Below, one piece after another: positions 12,102 through 23,538 of a stretch of 64,000 bases of DNA. Source of the stretch: Fusarium oxysporum f. sp. lycopersici 4287 (lineage: Eukaryota > Ascomycota > Sordariomycetes > Hypocreales > Nectriaceae); contig NC_030990.1 in assembly GCF_000149955.1 (NCBI RefSeq), positions 3,334,311-3,398,310 on the forward strand, given 5' to 3'. Each line of letters opens with the position of its first letter. Positions within the stretch are counted from its first letter, which is position 1. The translations under genes were made by a program, and so were the position numbers. The notes beneath the pieces are model-generated. The model was not told where the DNA came from and made no database searches. It was given only the letters and a program-made list of their open reading frames with translations.

Positions 12102-13998
12102 CTTGAGAGATCTTACAAGTATCGTTCGTTTCGATTGAGGATTGGAGTTCATGGGATCATGCAGATGGGAATGATGAAAGTACGGTGTCCATACGGGAAG
12201 ATAAGTTTCGATGGCGTTTACGGCATGGCATAGCATTGAGCCAGATGATACCCTTTTTGAGGACGCGTTAATATGCAGATTTGTTTAGAGAGAGGCGAAT
12301 GGGTCCAATTGTCAAGCCCATATTTAGTCCCCCTGCGGGAATCTATCAATAATAAACTTCACGCAGCAAGCAATCCGTGAGTCTTGAAGTTGGAAACCAG
12401 ATGATTTGCATTATAGGTAGAGAGATATGTATTTTGCAAGCATTTCTTTCCGCTGCCATGTTTGAACGCATCGATGTATTCTGTTGACGTTGCCTCAAGA
12501 GTTCCGACCGACTCGATTCGACATATCAGAATCGCCATTCGAACAGTTCGGTGAAGCAGTAATTATGTTCGCAGCATATTTTCAGCCATAAAGAAGGATT
12601 CTCTTCTTATTGAAGTTACAAAGAATTATAGTCCACGATAGACTTCGGCAATTATGCCCCAATATGTTCAACAAGCAAAGTCTTGCTTCATAGTGCGTTT
12701 AATGAGTACGTGCAAAACCAACGGTTTCGGGGATAGACGAAAATGTCTTAGCATAGTTTTCCACCACTCTACATCCATAATCATACTTGGAGGAAGAAGA
12801 CGGAACAAGTTAATGGTTGAGCAGTGGGTATGCATCGTACGAGACATTTAGTACGAGGCCGAGAGTGTTCAATTTCAGACTCGGGGATCTGGCCTGACAT
12901 CCAATTCTTAAATAAGTATCATGTCTGGCAAGGTTGCTGCATGTCGAACTAATGTTAGATTATGGCATTCGGAACTCTTAATATTATCTTCTTTCTTCGG
13001 AATGATGGAAGTCTTCCAGTTGATGAACCTCGTCATGTCCGCCTTTCAGTGACAATTCAACGATAGCCAACCAATAACCAAGAAGTAATGGACAGATCTA
13101 GCCCTTGCTGGGATCTAGAGTGCAAAAAGGACGAGCCAATCACGAGCGAGGTATTTCGTTACGGCTGTCCCTGAGTTTGACTCGGGCGCTGTCTTCCCTG
13201 TACGTACCAGCATCAGGTGTCGGCATGTGCGGGCTTTCACCTTTTGAGGCTGCGGGCCGCTGTAGGCCGCTGTTTATATCCTTCACAAATGGTGAAAAAT
13301 ACTTTCGGTGAGAGTAGAGGCGCATGTATCCGTTGTAGAGACGTTGATACAGGCAAAGTACTTTCATCTTGGGCTTCATATTACCTACCTTAGTACCTAG
13401 AGTGGCTCAAACAATTCACGTGTCAAACTAACCTGTATATGCATTGATACCTACCTGTTGATACGCCTAGACCAGTCGGCACCCCCTCATGAGAAAGCTG
13501 ACCTATGCAGAGGGAAATGCCCTGCATCGGCAGAAGAATGCACAGTTTACTTGCCCGAATAGGGAAACTTGCGCGGAGTTGAACTCGTCGAGCGCTTGTG
13601 AGAGGTGGAGAGAACGAAGAAAAAGGACGGAACCGAAACGGAAGCATTCAGTGGGTCAATGACCGACCGTTCTTGCCGAACCACCGCCGACTTATTATTG
13701 ATTCCAATCCTACCTCAGTCACACTCACTACATAGCCGCTATATTTTCCACTGTCTTCTTCCTTTTTTCTCTCCTCACATTTCGACACCGCCAACCTCGC
13801 TTTTCTCTTGCTGTGAAAGGCCCAATTGCTTGTGAATTGTCTCACTTCTCACGGCTGATTGTAAGCCCTTGTTCGCTTTTTCGCACGTCTGGCATATTTG
13901 CCCCTCCACGTTCGAAAACACCACGTTTTGCCCCTCCGATTCACTCGACGAAGGCATTGTCCTCTCAGTTCTACGAATACTGTCGAATACACGCAACA
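12102..13998. other. Intergenic region upstream of HEM1
   Basis: This 1.9 kb is the longest gene-free stretch. It holds the 3' region of the SNF2 gene and the HEM1 promoter. I see CCAAT boxes near 13071 and at 13136-13140, a CACGTG near 13417 and TACCTACCT/TACCTAG repeats at 13382-13402. The short ORFs are not protein-like. The last 200 bp are a CT-rich leader with a GTAAGC near 13861 that could start a leader intron. Confidence 0.6.
13136..13155 (+). promoter_or_regulatory. Candidate CCAAT-complex/HapX site upstream of HEM1
   Basis: CCAAT at 13136-13140 is followed after exactly 12 bases by ATT, fitting the CSAAT-N12-RWT pattern reported for joint binding of the CCAAT complex and the iron regulator HapX in Aspergillus. 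Heme synthesis is a known target class. The RWT part alone matches by chance about once in 16, so this is suggestive only, and it lies 860 bp upstream of the ATG. Confidence 0.35.
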
Positions 13999-15928
13999 AT
14001 GGATGCTGTCCTTCGTCAGTCCAAGGCCATGTGCCCTTTCATGAAGACGGCCACGCCTGCCACTCTGCGTGCCTTGTCCACCTCGACTCGTGCCCTTCCG
14101 GCTCCCGCCTCTCCATGCGGCGGCACCATGTCCAAGCTTCAGCTGCTTGGCCAGCGATGCCCTGTCATGGGAAAGGCCATGGCCGTTCAGACCGCCAAGA
14201 GCCGCGCTGCTGGTTCTGTTCGTGCTTTCTCTGGCCACTCTAAGACTGGTAAGGCCAAGATTCACACCACCTGCAACAAAGAGGCTCGCGCTGTCGACCG
14301 CCCGCTCTTTGACGGCCGTGACAATGGTAAGTTGTCTTTCAGCCAGAAATGCTCTTGGTAATGCCGTCTATTCTTATTCTGACTCTTGCCTCTCAGCTCC
14401 CGCACCTCCTGGTGTTCACGCAACCCGAAAGCCTACCTCTGCTTCTCCGACCGCTGCTGCTGCCGCCGCTGGCTTCCACTCTCCTGGTAAATTCGATTAC
14501 GAAGCATTCTACAATGCCGAGCTCGAGAAGAAACACAAGGACAAATCATACCGCTATTTCAACAACATCAACCGTTTGGCCAAAGAGTTTCCCCGTGCGC
14601 ATATGTCTGACAAGGAGGATCGAGTAACCGTATGGTGCGCCAACGATTACCTAGGTATGGGCCGCAACCCTCATGTCCTCCGAAAGATGCACGAAACATT
14701 GGAGGAGTATGGTGCTGGCGCTGGTGGAACTCGAAACATCTCTGGCCACAACAGACACGCCGTTGAGCTCGAGAGTACCTTGGCAAAGCTGCACGCTAAG
14801 GAGGGTGCTCTTGTCTTCAGTTCCTGCTATGTCGCCAATGATGCGACTCTCGCCACGCTCGGCAGCAAGATGCCTGAGTGTGTCATTCTCTCCGACAGCC
14901 TGAATCACGCCTCCATGATTCAGGGTATTCGCCATTCCGGCACCAAAAAGATCGTTTTCAAGCATAACGATGTGCAAGATCTCGAGACTAAGCTGGCATC
15001 ACTTCCCCTGCATGTGCCCAAAATCATCGCCTTCGAGTCAGTCTATAGTATGTGCGGCTCTATTGGTCCTATCGAGGAGATCTGTGATCTTGCCGATAAG
15101 TACGGTGCCATCACTTTCCTCGACGAAGTCCATGCCGTCGGTATGTACGGACCTCACGGTGCTGGTGTCGCTGAGCACCTTGACTGGGAGGCACACGCCA
15201 ATGGTGCCCCTCGTGGAACCATCATGGACCGAATTGACATTATTACTGGCACTCTGGGCAAGGCTTATGGTTGCGTTGGTGGCTACATCGCAGGTAGCGC
15301 CAAATTCATTGATATGATCCGGTCATTGGCCCCTGGCTTCATTTTCACTACTTCTCTCCCCCCTGCCACAATGGCCGGTGCTCAGGCTTCCATCGAGTAC
15401 CAGATGGACTTCGATGGTGATCGACGACTCCAGCAGCTACACACTCGCGCTGTCAAGGAAGCTATGAATGCTCGAGACATTCCCGTCATTCCTAACCCTT
15501 CTCACATTGTACCTATTCTTGTCGGCAACGCCGAAACTGCAAAGGAGGCTTCCGACATGCTCCTCAATGACTACGGAATCTACGTCCAGGCTATCAATTA
15601 CCCTACGGTTCCCGTTGGCCAGGAGCGTCTCCGCGTAACACCAACTCCCGGACACATCAAGGAGTACCGTGACCAGCTTGTTGAGGCTATCGATGAGATC
15701 TGGACTCGTCTCGACATCAAGCGAACCTCTGATTGGGCTGCTGAGGGTGGCTTCATTGGTGTTGGCGAGCAGGATAATGTGCAGGAGCCTCTGTGGACCG
15801 ATAAGCAGCTCAACATCGAGCAGGCCACCAAGGAGATTAAAGCTACCGGTCAAGCTGTCAACAGCGTTACCGAAGCTCTTCTTGAGCTTGAGATCAAGCA
15901 GACTTCTCAGGCTGCTACTGCTGCTTAA
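13999..15928 (+). CDS. HEM1: 5-aminolevulinate synthase, mitochondrial
   Basis: Pyridoxal-phosphate enzyme that condenses glycine and succinyl-CoA to 5-aminolevulinate in the mitochondrial matrix, the first step of heme synthesis. Exons 13999-14326 and 14397-15928, with a 70-bp intron, give 619 residues. The N-terminus is a long presequence with two Cys-Pro heme-regulatory motifs, at residues 12-13 (MCPF) and 54-55 (RCPV), which in other ALA synthases let heme block import or activity. The catalytic core starts near residue 137 (GKFDYEAFY) and shows [27 protein letters not shown] and the cofactor-binding lysine at about residue 398 in [10 protein letters not shown] glycine/alanine-rich linker joins the two parts. 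The first exon reads in a different frame from the main ORF, so the intron is required. A very secure call. Confidence 0.97.
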
Positions 15929-16531
15929 GCGACGGGAGGATCTCAAGCGCACTGACATCGTCAATGGATGATGGGCAGTACTCAAATTCACTTCTATGCA
16001 GATATAACACTCGTTTTGAGTTATCTTTTACCATTTATGCTGTCCTCTGGGCATGCCAATTGAATTATTCCCCATTACCACATCTTGTGATATATGGAGT
16101 AAACACATACCATTGTTTCCCAAACACCTGTGGGCTTTTTCGATGAATTGTGATCATCATGACTACACAGTTATGACGGATAATTTATGCTATGTAAATC
16201 AAGTCATGATATGACGGTCTTCATATCCATTTTCGGAAGAATGTTGTACCGAAGTCTCTGAATAATAGGTTGGCGGAGAGTTGAATGATGGTGCCGTGTC
16301 CCTGAGGCGGAGGCCCGGTGAGATTTCGAGGTCCGTCTCCGTCTTGGTGACAGGATCCCTGCATCCTGCCAGCTTTAGACCAGTCAAACGACAACCCAAA
16401 CGACAGGGGTCTCGAGAATATCGTTCAGTGTCTGGGGTATCGACGCCGTTTTCAACTCCGTCTCCTTTTGCAAACCGCTTTTCTCTGCTTCAGTGAGACT
16501 AACAAGAATCAGATAACTCAGTAATGACAAT
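15929..16531. other. Region between HEM1 and the Zn2Cys6 gene
   Basis: 603 bp with the HEM1 3' region and the promoter of the transcription factor. No ORF here resembles a protein and I recognise no specific motif. Confidence 0.5.
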
Positions 16532-18629
16532 ATGAACCCCAATTCTACTCAGGCTAAGAACAAGGGACCCAAGGCCTGTACAACATGCGCTAAAGCTAAG
16601 GCAAGGTGCGTCCCTGGGCCTCTGGGGAGCCTCAAATGCGACAGGTAAGTTACGATAATTGGTTCTCTTGAGGATGGCGTTGTTCATGGCTTGTTCTGGT
16701 TGCTTTTGTCCCAAACTCTTCTCTTTGAGTGCATACACACATGTAAGTTTGCGGTTAGGTACAGCTGCTGACATCAGAGTCTCAACTTTCAAGGTGCCAT
16801 CGACTAAACAAGCCATGTGTTAACCAAACTCCGGCTCCGGCCCGGCCCCGTAGAAGCCCAAAGCTATCTAAGATAGCTGCTTTGGAGAAACGCCTTGAAG
16901 AGCTGTCCTCGCACGTAAGGCGTGAGTCTTCAGAAGAGGAGGACTCCTCGCCTCCACCTTCGACGAGTGAGAAACGCTCAGAGCTGTTGACCAAATCTGA
17001 TGCCTGGGGTTTCAATCACTTGTTTCCCTTAAAACCGGGAATTGAAAATACCCCCGGTCAACATCCTCCACCGTCAGCTCCGGACAAGACACGGCCATGG
17101 GACTCCTGGTGGCCCACGCCCCGTGAAGCGGAGCTACTTCTCAACGGCTATAGGACAATCCACTCATGTCTATTTCCGTTTGTGTGTGTTCCTGGGCATA
17201 TGACAGCCCTGGAGCTGCGTGAACATCGTCCATTCCTGTGGAAGGCTGTCATGATGGTAGGGTTGTTTCTTGATGGAGCTAGACAGGTTAAGCTTGGCCA
17301 AGAGTTACTAGCTGAGATTGGACGAGCAGCTGTCGTAGATGGCCTGAACAGTCTGGATCTACTCCAGAGCTTGCAAATGCTGGTGGCATGGTATGTACTG
17401 ATATGGCGACCCTTTCGTTAGCACGCCCCTGACTTGTGGCAGGTTTCACTATGCGTTGAAGGGCTCTCAAGTGACGAATCTGCTGTTCCTTGCTAGAGCT
17501 ATATGCGTAAATTTGAGGTTCACGGAAGATACGAGTCTTCAAGGAGAAGAATCTGATCGCAATCTTGATCATATGAGAGTTTACGCTGGCACTTATTACC
17601 TTAACACTTTGTAAGAACTACCCGCCTTCATTCTGGGGTTTGCTGACTTGGATTAGAGTGTTCACAGCGAACAAGCGGCCTGATGTCCTCATGAATACCA
17701 GCCATCTGGAAATGTGCTGCAGAGTTCTTGAGAGAACTATGCAGCACCCCTCTGATGAGTACTTGATAAAGCTGGTGCGCATTCAGCAGCTGGCACAGTC
17801 CATATCTGTCACCATGTCAGCGGAGAACCTAACTCAGACCGCCAGCAAACTACCATTGACAATGGTAGTGCAATCGTTCGAGGAACAGTTGCAGCTGTAC
17901 AAAGACAATCTTGGCCCACGGTTCGCTGATAACGGTATTTATGTCACCCCATTCCGATCGTCTAGCGCTCACCATGGTTTAGATAATCTCAAGACCCATG
18001 TCAACGTAGCCGAGGTGCTCCTCTATGAGATCGCCGTCTCGGACCAACACTCTGCAGCATCCTATCTTCCTCTAACTGACCGACTCCAACTTCTTTGGGC
18101 TTGTGTTCGATCTCTAAAGACCTTTTTCGATATCCGGTTCGATCATCGAGAAATGGAACGCCCACGTTTCCTGTGTATGAGCGCGTCTGAACTTGTGTAC
18201 ACCATCATTGTTGGCATCAAGGTCGTAACACTTCAGTTACCCGGGTGGAACCTCGCCCAAATACACGCAGAGCTTGACATGGTCGAGGTGATGAGCCAGC
18301 AAGCCCAGGATCTGGACATCATCGTGGGGCGCCGCAAACACGGCAACATGCTAGGTACACCGACGCCCGGGGGAACGACAGCAGCTACACCTGCGCCTCC
18401 ACCAGATCCTTTCGAGAGACTTGTGAAGCAGCTGAAGTCAGTGAGAGACTTGGTCAAGGCTGAGAGACAGCGTCTACTTACGGGATCTGGCAACGCTGAT
18501 CTCGTAGACTTCAGTCAAGACTTCTTGATGGATGATTCAGGAACGGACTTTTGGCAAGCGGCGGCTACGAGAGGTTATAATGTATGGAACATCATTGGTG
18601 ACCCTGGCGTCTTAAATGAGTCGACTTGA
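16532..18629 (+). CDS. Zn(II)2Cys6 transcription factor
   Basis: A fungal binuclear-cluster regulator, expected to bind DNA in the nucleus; its targets are unknown. Four exons (16532-16644, 16794-17390, 17443-17610, 17657-18629) give 616 residues. The zinc cluster is split by intron 1 and reads Cys-X2-Cys-X6-Cys-X9-Cys-X2-Cys-X6-Cys over residues 17-47 (ACTTCAKAKARC in exon 1, CDRCHRLNKPC across the junction). A basic linker and a coiled-coil-like stretch (LSKIAALEKRLEELSS) follow. Residues about 120 onward (REAELLLNGYRTIHSCLFPF) look like the fungal middle homology region. Introns are 149, 52 and 46 bp. The gene lies tail-to-tail with THI6, only 168 bp away; that may be chance. I cannot name an ortholog. 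Confidence 0.88.
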
Positions 18630-18797
18630 CGCCTTACGAAGTCGGTGAAGAAGGTTGTATTAACATCTTAGCATTAAGTCGTTGTGTTACTCAGCAATGC
18701 TCTTTTTCTGTTACATGATATAAAGTAAGCTTGTTCAAGATAGCTGAAGTTTTCTTTGTTGTCTATTCAGCAATTTTCGATCCTTGTCTGCCGAGCT

Positions 18798-20545
18798 TCA
18801 TTCACCTGGAATGACATCGATATCAACTTCAACTGCCTTGACCTTGGCCATATTCAGCCACCGCAGGTCACCCTTGGCAGTCGATTTTCGGATATTGTAC
18901 AGCTCATCAAGGAATGTCGGCACAAATGAGCCCGGTCCACGGACTTCGTTCCTCTCAGCGGCGAGCTCAGCAGCGAGTCCAAACATGACAGTTGCAGCGA
19001 CAGCAGCAAGAAGAGGGTCAGCGCCGTACGCAGCAACCATGGCGCTGACTGTTGTGCCAAGAGTGCACCCAGTGCCTGTGACTTCGCCAAGATAGGGATG
19101 GCCATTGCTGATGGCTAGAGTACGAGTTCCGTCACTTACGAGGTCAGTAGCGCCTGTGAGTATGACGACGGTGTGCCGGTGCAAGGCGATGGAGCGTACA
19201 AGGGATGCCTTTTGGGGAAAAGTGAGGGAAGAGGTTGAGTCAACGCCCCGTTGCGTAATTGTGGCGCCCGCTACAGTCTGAATCTCGCCCTCATTGCCCT
19301 TGATGATGGTGAAATGTCCAGCATCGAGAAGAGTCTTGACGGCATTGCGACGAACAGTGGTAGCACCAGCGCTGAAAACATGAGTAAAGTTGATTAATTG
19401 ATGGGATTTTTGGAGGCTTACCCGACAGGGTCAAGGACTATAGGTCTGTCCGCTTCATTGTAGGCCTTGATGGCTTGGAGATAGTTCTTAAGTCCATCGG
19501 GAGTGACGGTGCCCATATTGACCACAAGAGCACCTCCAAGTTTGGCAAGGTCAGCAGCTTCTTGGGCGTAGTTGGCCATGATGGGGCTTGCCCCAACACA
19601 AAGAGCCACATTGGCGGCAAAGTTTTGAACAACCTGGTATTCCAGCATGAGAATTTAACATGGTCGTCGCATGAACCGAGCTGTACTCACCAAGTTGGTC
19701 ATATTGTGAGAAAGGGGCGTCTTGTCGGCTACGGCCCTGATAACTTCGGGGATTTTGGCAACGATGACTTTACCGAGGAGATCACGAGCGGCGGTAGCTG
19801 GCTCAGGAGCAGCGATGAGAGCGCTCACTACAGCAACGCCATCGAGAGACTTGGAGGGGCACCCGGCTGCAGCGAGAACAGGGGCAGTGTTGCTGGCGTT
19901 GATACCGCCTATACAAACAGCAGGAACGGAGCCATATCCGGCATCATATAGAGCCGAGAGGATATCGCGGACTCCTGAGGGACCGATGATAGATTTTGTG
20001 TCCTTTTTGCTGATCGTGTGTCAGGGGCTGATGTGAGTCACACACGATGCTTGTATATCACTCACGTCTGAGTTGAGTAGACAGTCCCGATACCGAGGTA
20101 GTCAGCACCGGCCTCACAAGCCTTGAGAGCTTCTTCTTTCGAACTTGCGGTTACGCCAATGATTTTGTTGGGGCCAAGAAGCTTTCTTGCTTCTTCATAT
20201 GCTGTACCAAATGATCAGATCATGTCTTGATGGTTAGGTAGTGAGGGATATCAACATACCCATATCATCCTGTCCAATATGCACGCCCTCGCAGTCTATC
20301 TCAGCGGCAATGTCCACACGATCATTGATGAGAAGGGGGACATTGTAACGACGGGCAATGGCGTGTAGCTTCTTGGCTGTGTCTACAGCGACTGGGCGCT
20401 CACTGTGCTTGTCTCGATATTGAAGGATGGTGACACCGCCTCGCAAAGAAGCCTCAACTACCTCTTCAAGGCTACGATCGCCAAGAATCTCTGGCGTTGA
20501 GTCTGTGACCAAGTATAGGCCGTAGTTGACTGTGGGCTTGGCCAT
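18798..20545 (-). CDS. THI6: Bifunctional thiamine-phosphate synthase / hydroxyethylthiazole kinase
   Basis: The N-terminal half joins the pyrimidine and thiazole phosphates into thiamine phosphate; the C-terminal half phosphorylates hydroxyethylthiazole. Five exons (20545-20260, 20201-20066, 20009-19691, 19634 region starting at 19633 to 19422, 19371-18798) give 508 residues. Synthase signatures are YGLYLVTDS, ILQYRDK, VHIGQDDM, GIGTVYSTQT and VCIGGINASN. Kinase signatures are HNMTNLVVQNFAANV, VVNMGTVTPDG, LDPVGAGATT and the active-site loop GEVTGTGCTLGTTVS. All five joins agree with the phase; for intron 2 I chose the CAG acceptor at 20012-20010 because KKDTKSIIG fits the family better than the alternative two codons on. 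No TPP riboswitch is apparent in the leader or introns. Confidence 0.95.
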
Positions 20546-21025
20546 GGTTGAGGGTGATGAAATCAGGTGGACGACTTTGGCGGGGTTAGTTAGTGTCTGG
20601 TAATTGATGAGATAGGAGTGGAGAATCGCATAGAATTAACTCTTTTGGCTTATGCTTCCATTGTTATTTGCCAATTAGAGTCGTTTTCGCGAAAAGGAAA
20701 GATATTTGGAAGGGTGGAGTGAGCGATATTACAAGTGATGAGGTAAAAGTGTGGTGAGGTGATTGATTAGTTACGATGACATAGGGTAGGGGAATGAATT
20801 GTACAGCACCTCACTCCGTTTGTGATTAGTACCTAGGTATGTAAATTATAGATAATAAAAACTAGTTGGGGGGTATTTTCTTGAATCTTTCCAATGGCTC
20901 GAAGGTTTTCTAACAATCGGCTAGAACCATGCATCTACTTGGGATGTTGAGTAACCTCAAGACCTCACTTTTATTGCTGGAAAGGGAATTGTCTCAACTA
21001 TCCAGCCGTCCATCCAACGATGACG
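20546..21025. other. THI6 promoter and NADH dehydrogenase 3' region
   Basis: 480 bp holding the THI6 promoter and the 3' end of the next minus-strand gene. A perfect TACCTAGGTA palindrome lies at 20830-20839. No gene is seen. Confidence 0.5.
20830..20839. repeat. TACCTAGGTA palindrome
   Basis: A perfect 10-bp palindrome in an intergenic region. The same decamer recurs at 36293-36302, and partial forms occur in several other intergenic regions. A third perfect copy at 14648-14657 is inside HEM1 coding sequence, so it is not strictly intergenic. Confidence 0.5.
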
Positions 21026-22611
21026 TTAGAACCTCGAGATATCTCGGCCAAAAATCCATGTAACCAACCAATAAAATGGAATCATGAGCTTATTCTTTAG
21101 ACTCATGCTCTTGGTCAAATACGCCGTCCTCCACAGAATCCACGCCGCTCGGCCTTTGAGCTCATCAGTACCCTTCTGATGAATAGCCCTCCAACCTCCA
21201 AGATACGCCATTGTACCCCAGTTACGGAAGTGAAACGGAGCAGTTGGAGGCCCCTGAGAAGACGTTCCAGCGTTGAATCTCTTGCCGAGATATGTAGCCT
21301 GTTGACTTGCTACTTGCGCAGTGGCGGGAAGTGATTCCCCTTGGATATTGGCGCAGTCACCAATTGCGTAGACGTCCGGGAGTGTCTTTGTGATTTGTTT
21401 GCCGTTGGAGTCTTGGGCTTCGACCTGGACTCGAAGGTGAGAATCAACAGCGAAGCCGCCTGTTTTGCAGTTCTTTGCGATCTTTCCCATGCCCTCCACC
21501 TCTCGTCCGACTAACTTGCCAACCAGAGGGTTCTGCATGAGACCCGTGCTCCAGACGACAACGCCTGCTGCGACTTCTTCAGGTTCCTCCTTGATACGCA
21601 TGAGGAGGACATCGTCGTCTCGTCGAATGCCCTGGAGGTGATGCTCGGTCTTGACTTTGATGCCTGCACGGCTGAAGATGCTTGTGGCGTATGCGGCCAG
21701 ATTGCGATCAAACATAGGGAGAACCTTTGGTGCAATGTCATAGATGGTGATGGCAACGTGAGGCATCAGTTCGGGATACAGCTTGGCCAAGTCCTCGTGT
21801 ATAAGATCGTGAAGCTCAGCTGCGTATTCGATACCTGTAGGACCGCCACCAACAACAGCAAAATGAAGTAATCGTTTCCTCTGAGCCGCGCTTGTGCTAG
21901 GTAGAGAAGCCTGCTCGAACTTCTGCAGCACTTTAAGACGTACTGTCCGAGCATCTGTAGCATCTCTCAGAAAACACGCATGCTCCTTGACACCCTCCAC
22001 ACCAAAAGTCTGACTGTAGCACCCAACAGCCACTACAAGCTTATCATACGGGACCTGGAACTCGAGGCCCTTTAACAGATCCTTGCCCGAGCGAGCCGTG
22101 ACTCCATCACGTTGGTTAGCTTCAACTGTGATGGTCTTGTTGGCGAAGTCAATATCAGAAGCCCAAGCCTGATGGAACTCTGTAAGATTGAGTTTACGGC
22201 AGGGTTCGACAGCAGCTCGGAACTCGAGAGTGCCAACGGCGGTTGAGGCGATAAGTGGAGTGAAGACGAAGTGAGAGCGAGGAGAGATGAGAATCCGAGA
22301 GGTTTGAGAGGGAGATATTGTCTTTGCGAGAGCGTATCCAGCCCAGCCTGAGCCTAGAACGACGATGCGCTCTTTTGGTCCTGAGAGAAAGCTCATGTTA
22401 GTTAGTGTGGTGACAGGAGATGAGGTGCTCTGAGGCCATTCAAGTCTCTTAAGGCGCAGATGCAAAAGCACAAGCCAACTGACCCCCATAACAATTCACC
22501 GCACTCACCTTCTTGAGTCACTGTACTGGCCAGTCTCTTGCAAGTGACTCTTCCCAACTTCACCAACAAGCGCTGTTCTGTCACCCTACGGCCCAGACCA
22601 AGTCCGATCAT
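21026..22611 (-). CDS. Type II (alternative) NADH:ubiquinone oxidoreductase
   Basis: A single-chain, non-proton-pumping flavoprotein that passes electrons from NADH to ubiquinone at the inner mitochondrial membrane. Exons 22611-22509 and 22380-21026 with a 128-bp intron give 485 residues. Residues 1-30 form a basic presequence-like start (GLGRRVTEQRLLVKLGRV). The FAD fold begins with VVLGSGWAG (GSGWAG 44-49), and the NADH fold has VVGGGPTGIEYAAEL (212-217). PDVYAIGDCAN is the second FAD motif. The end, WRTAYLTKSMS...WIFGRDISRF, is the membrane-binding tail of this family. There is no EF-hand insert, unlike the calcium-regulated members. Whether it faces matrix or intermembrane space cannot be read from sequence. 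An ATG inside the intron (near 22396) opens the same frame and could give a shorter form. Confidence 0.92.
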
Positions 22612-23538
22612 GGCGTATCTCCTAATTTCGCGTGACTAGAAAGCCCGTAGTATCACGAAGACGCCAGCCAATGAGTTCTTGACGATAGAGATTTGTAAAC
22701 AGTGTAAAGAACAGAATATCTAAACCGTGGGTATGCGGTGCCGCAAGTCTCGCCGTGTAAGTGGGTGTTTTGGCAGGGTCGTTTCTCTAGCTGCCTCCGC
22801 TAGAATGAGAAGAACCGAGATAGAGGGATGATAGGTGAGTATTCAACAAATGTTGACTGGGATTTAGTGAATGTATTACAAAAGCCGTAACTAAGCGGGC
22901 GTTGGTGCTCTTTAAGTAGCTACTTAGACTATCTATATCAATTCATCGTCACTATCTTCAGCTACATACGTAGTGTTTTACTCGGTGTCATAGCTAGCCT
23001 GGTTTGTACCTGATACCCCTTCCGGCAGGTTAACTACGAGGGGTTCCCTGTAGTCGGTACTTGCGCCCCGGGCCCCCGGTCCTCCCGGTGAGCGCTCCGC
23101 CAACGATAATTCACCGGAGCCCGTCCCTTTCCTCTTCTTACTCACCTTGAAAGTTTTCCGCTCACGAGCTTGGACTCACGGTCACGGACTGATCCGTGTC
23201 TCCGGAATCTGTGATATCCAGGACCCGGCTGTCCGATACCATAGAAATTTCCTCTGCCAGCTGACTCACATGCCCTTGCTACACAGCACGCTCCGAATAT
23301 ACCCCTACCTATACGAGTTATACATACTCTCACATGTCACACATAGCATTTCAGCCTCATGGTAATGCTAACAAACCAAGCTTCTCCATTTTACATACAT
23401 AGTAAACCTCTAATAGCTCATGCTAGTGTAAACTTTCTACGTCATGGCATGCTTATTCCCAGCTTCTCAAAAGCCAACTCCAGTCCTCTCTCCCTCCCTT
23501 CCTCCGCCTCATGCTGTTCATTATTTCTCTCCTTTTGT
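22612..23538. other. Promoter region of the NADH dehydrogenase gene
   Basis: 927 bp between two minus-strand genes, with no protein-like ORF. A conspicuously GC-rich patch at about 23015-23125 holds two short inverted repeats (ACTAC/GTAGT at 23033-23054 and CCGGTGA/TCACCGG at 23085-23117). Flanks are ordinary. A TGACTCA lies near 23262. Confidence 0.5.

Noticed and set aside
13849..14265. Antisense ORF of 138 codons opposite HEM1 exon 1
   Set aside because: It mirrors the codon pattern of HEM1 and shows no domain; the sense strand is certain.
15437..15991. Antisense ORF of 184 codons opposite the end of HEM1
   Set aside because: It is a shadow of well-biased coding sequence; Leu/Ser-rich and without recognisable features.
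19635..20545. Search for a TPP riboswitch in THI6 leader and introns
   Set aside because: No CTGAGA-type pyrimidine-sensing stretch with its partner arm was seen; fungal TPP switches are known mainly from THI4- and NMT1-type genes.
13999..22611. HEM1, Zn2Cys6 factor, THI6 and NADH dehydrogenase as a functional gene cluster
   Set aside because: Orientations differ, pathways are unrelated, and all are widespread housekeeping genes; only the factor-THI6 pairing is worth a check.
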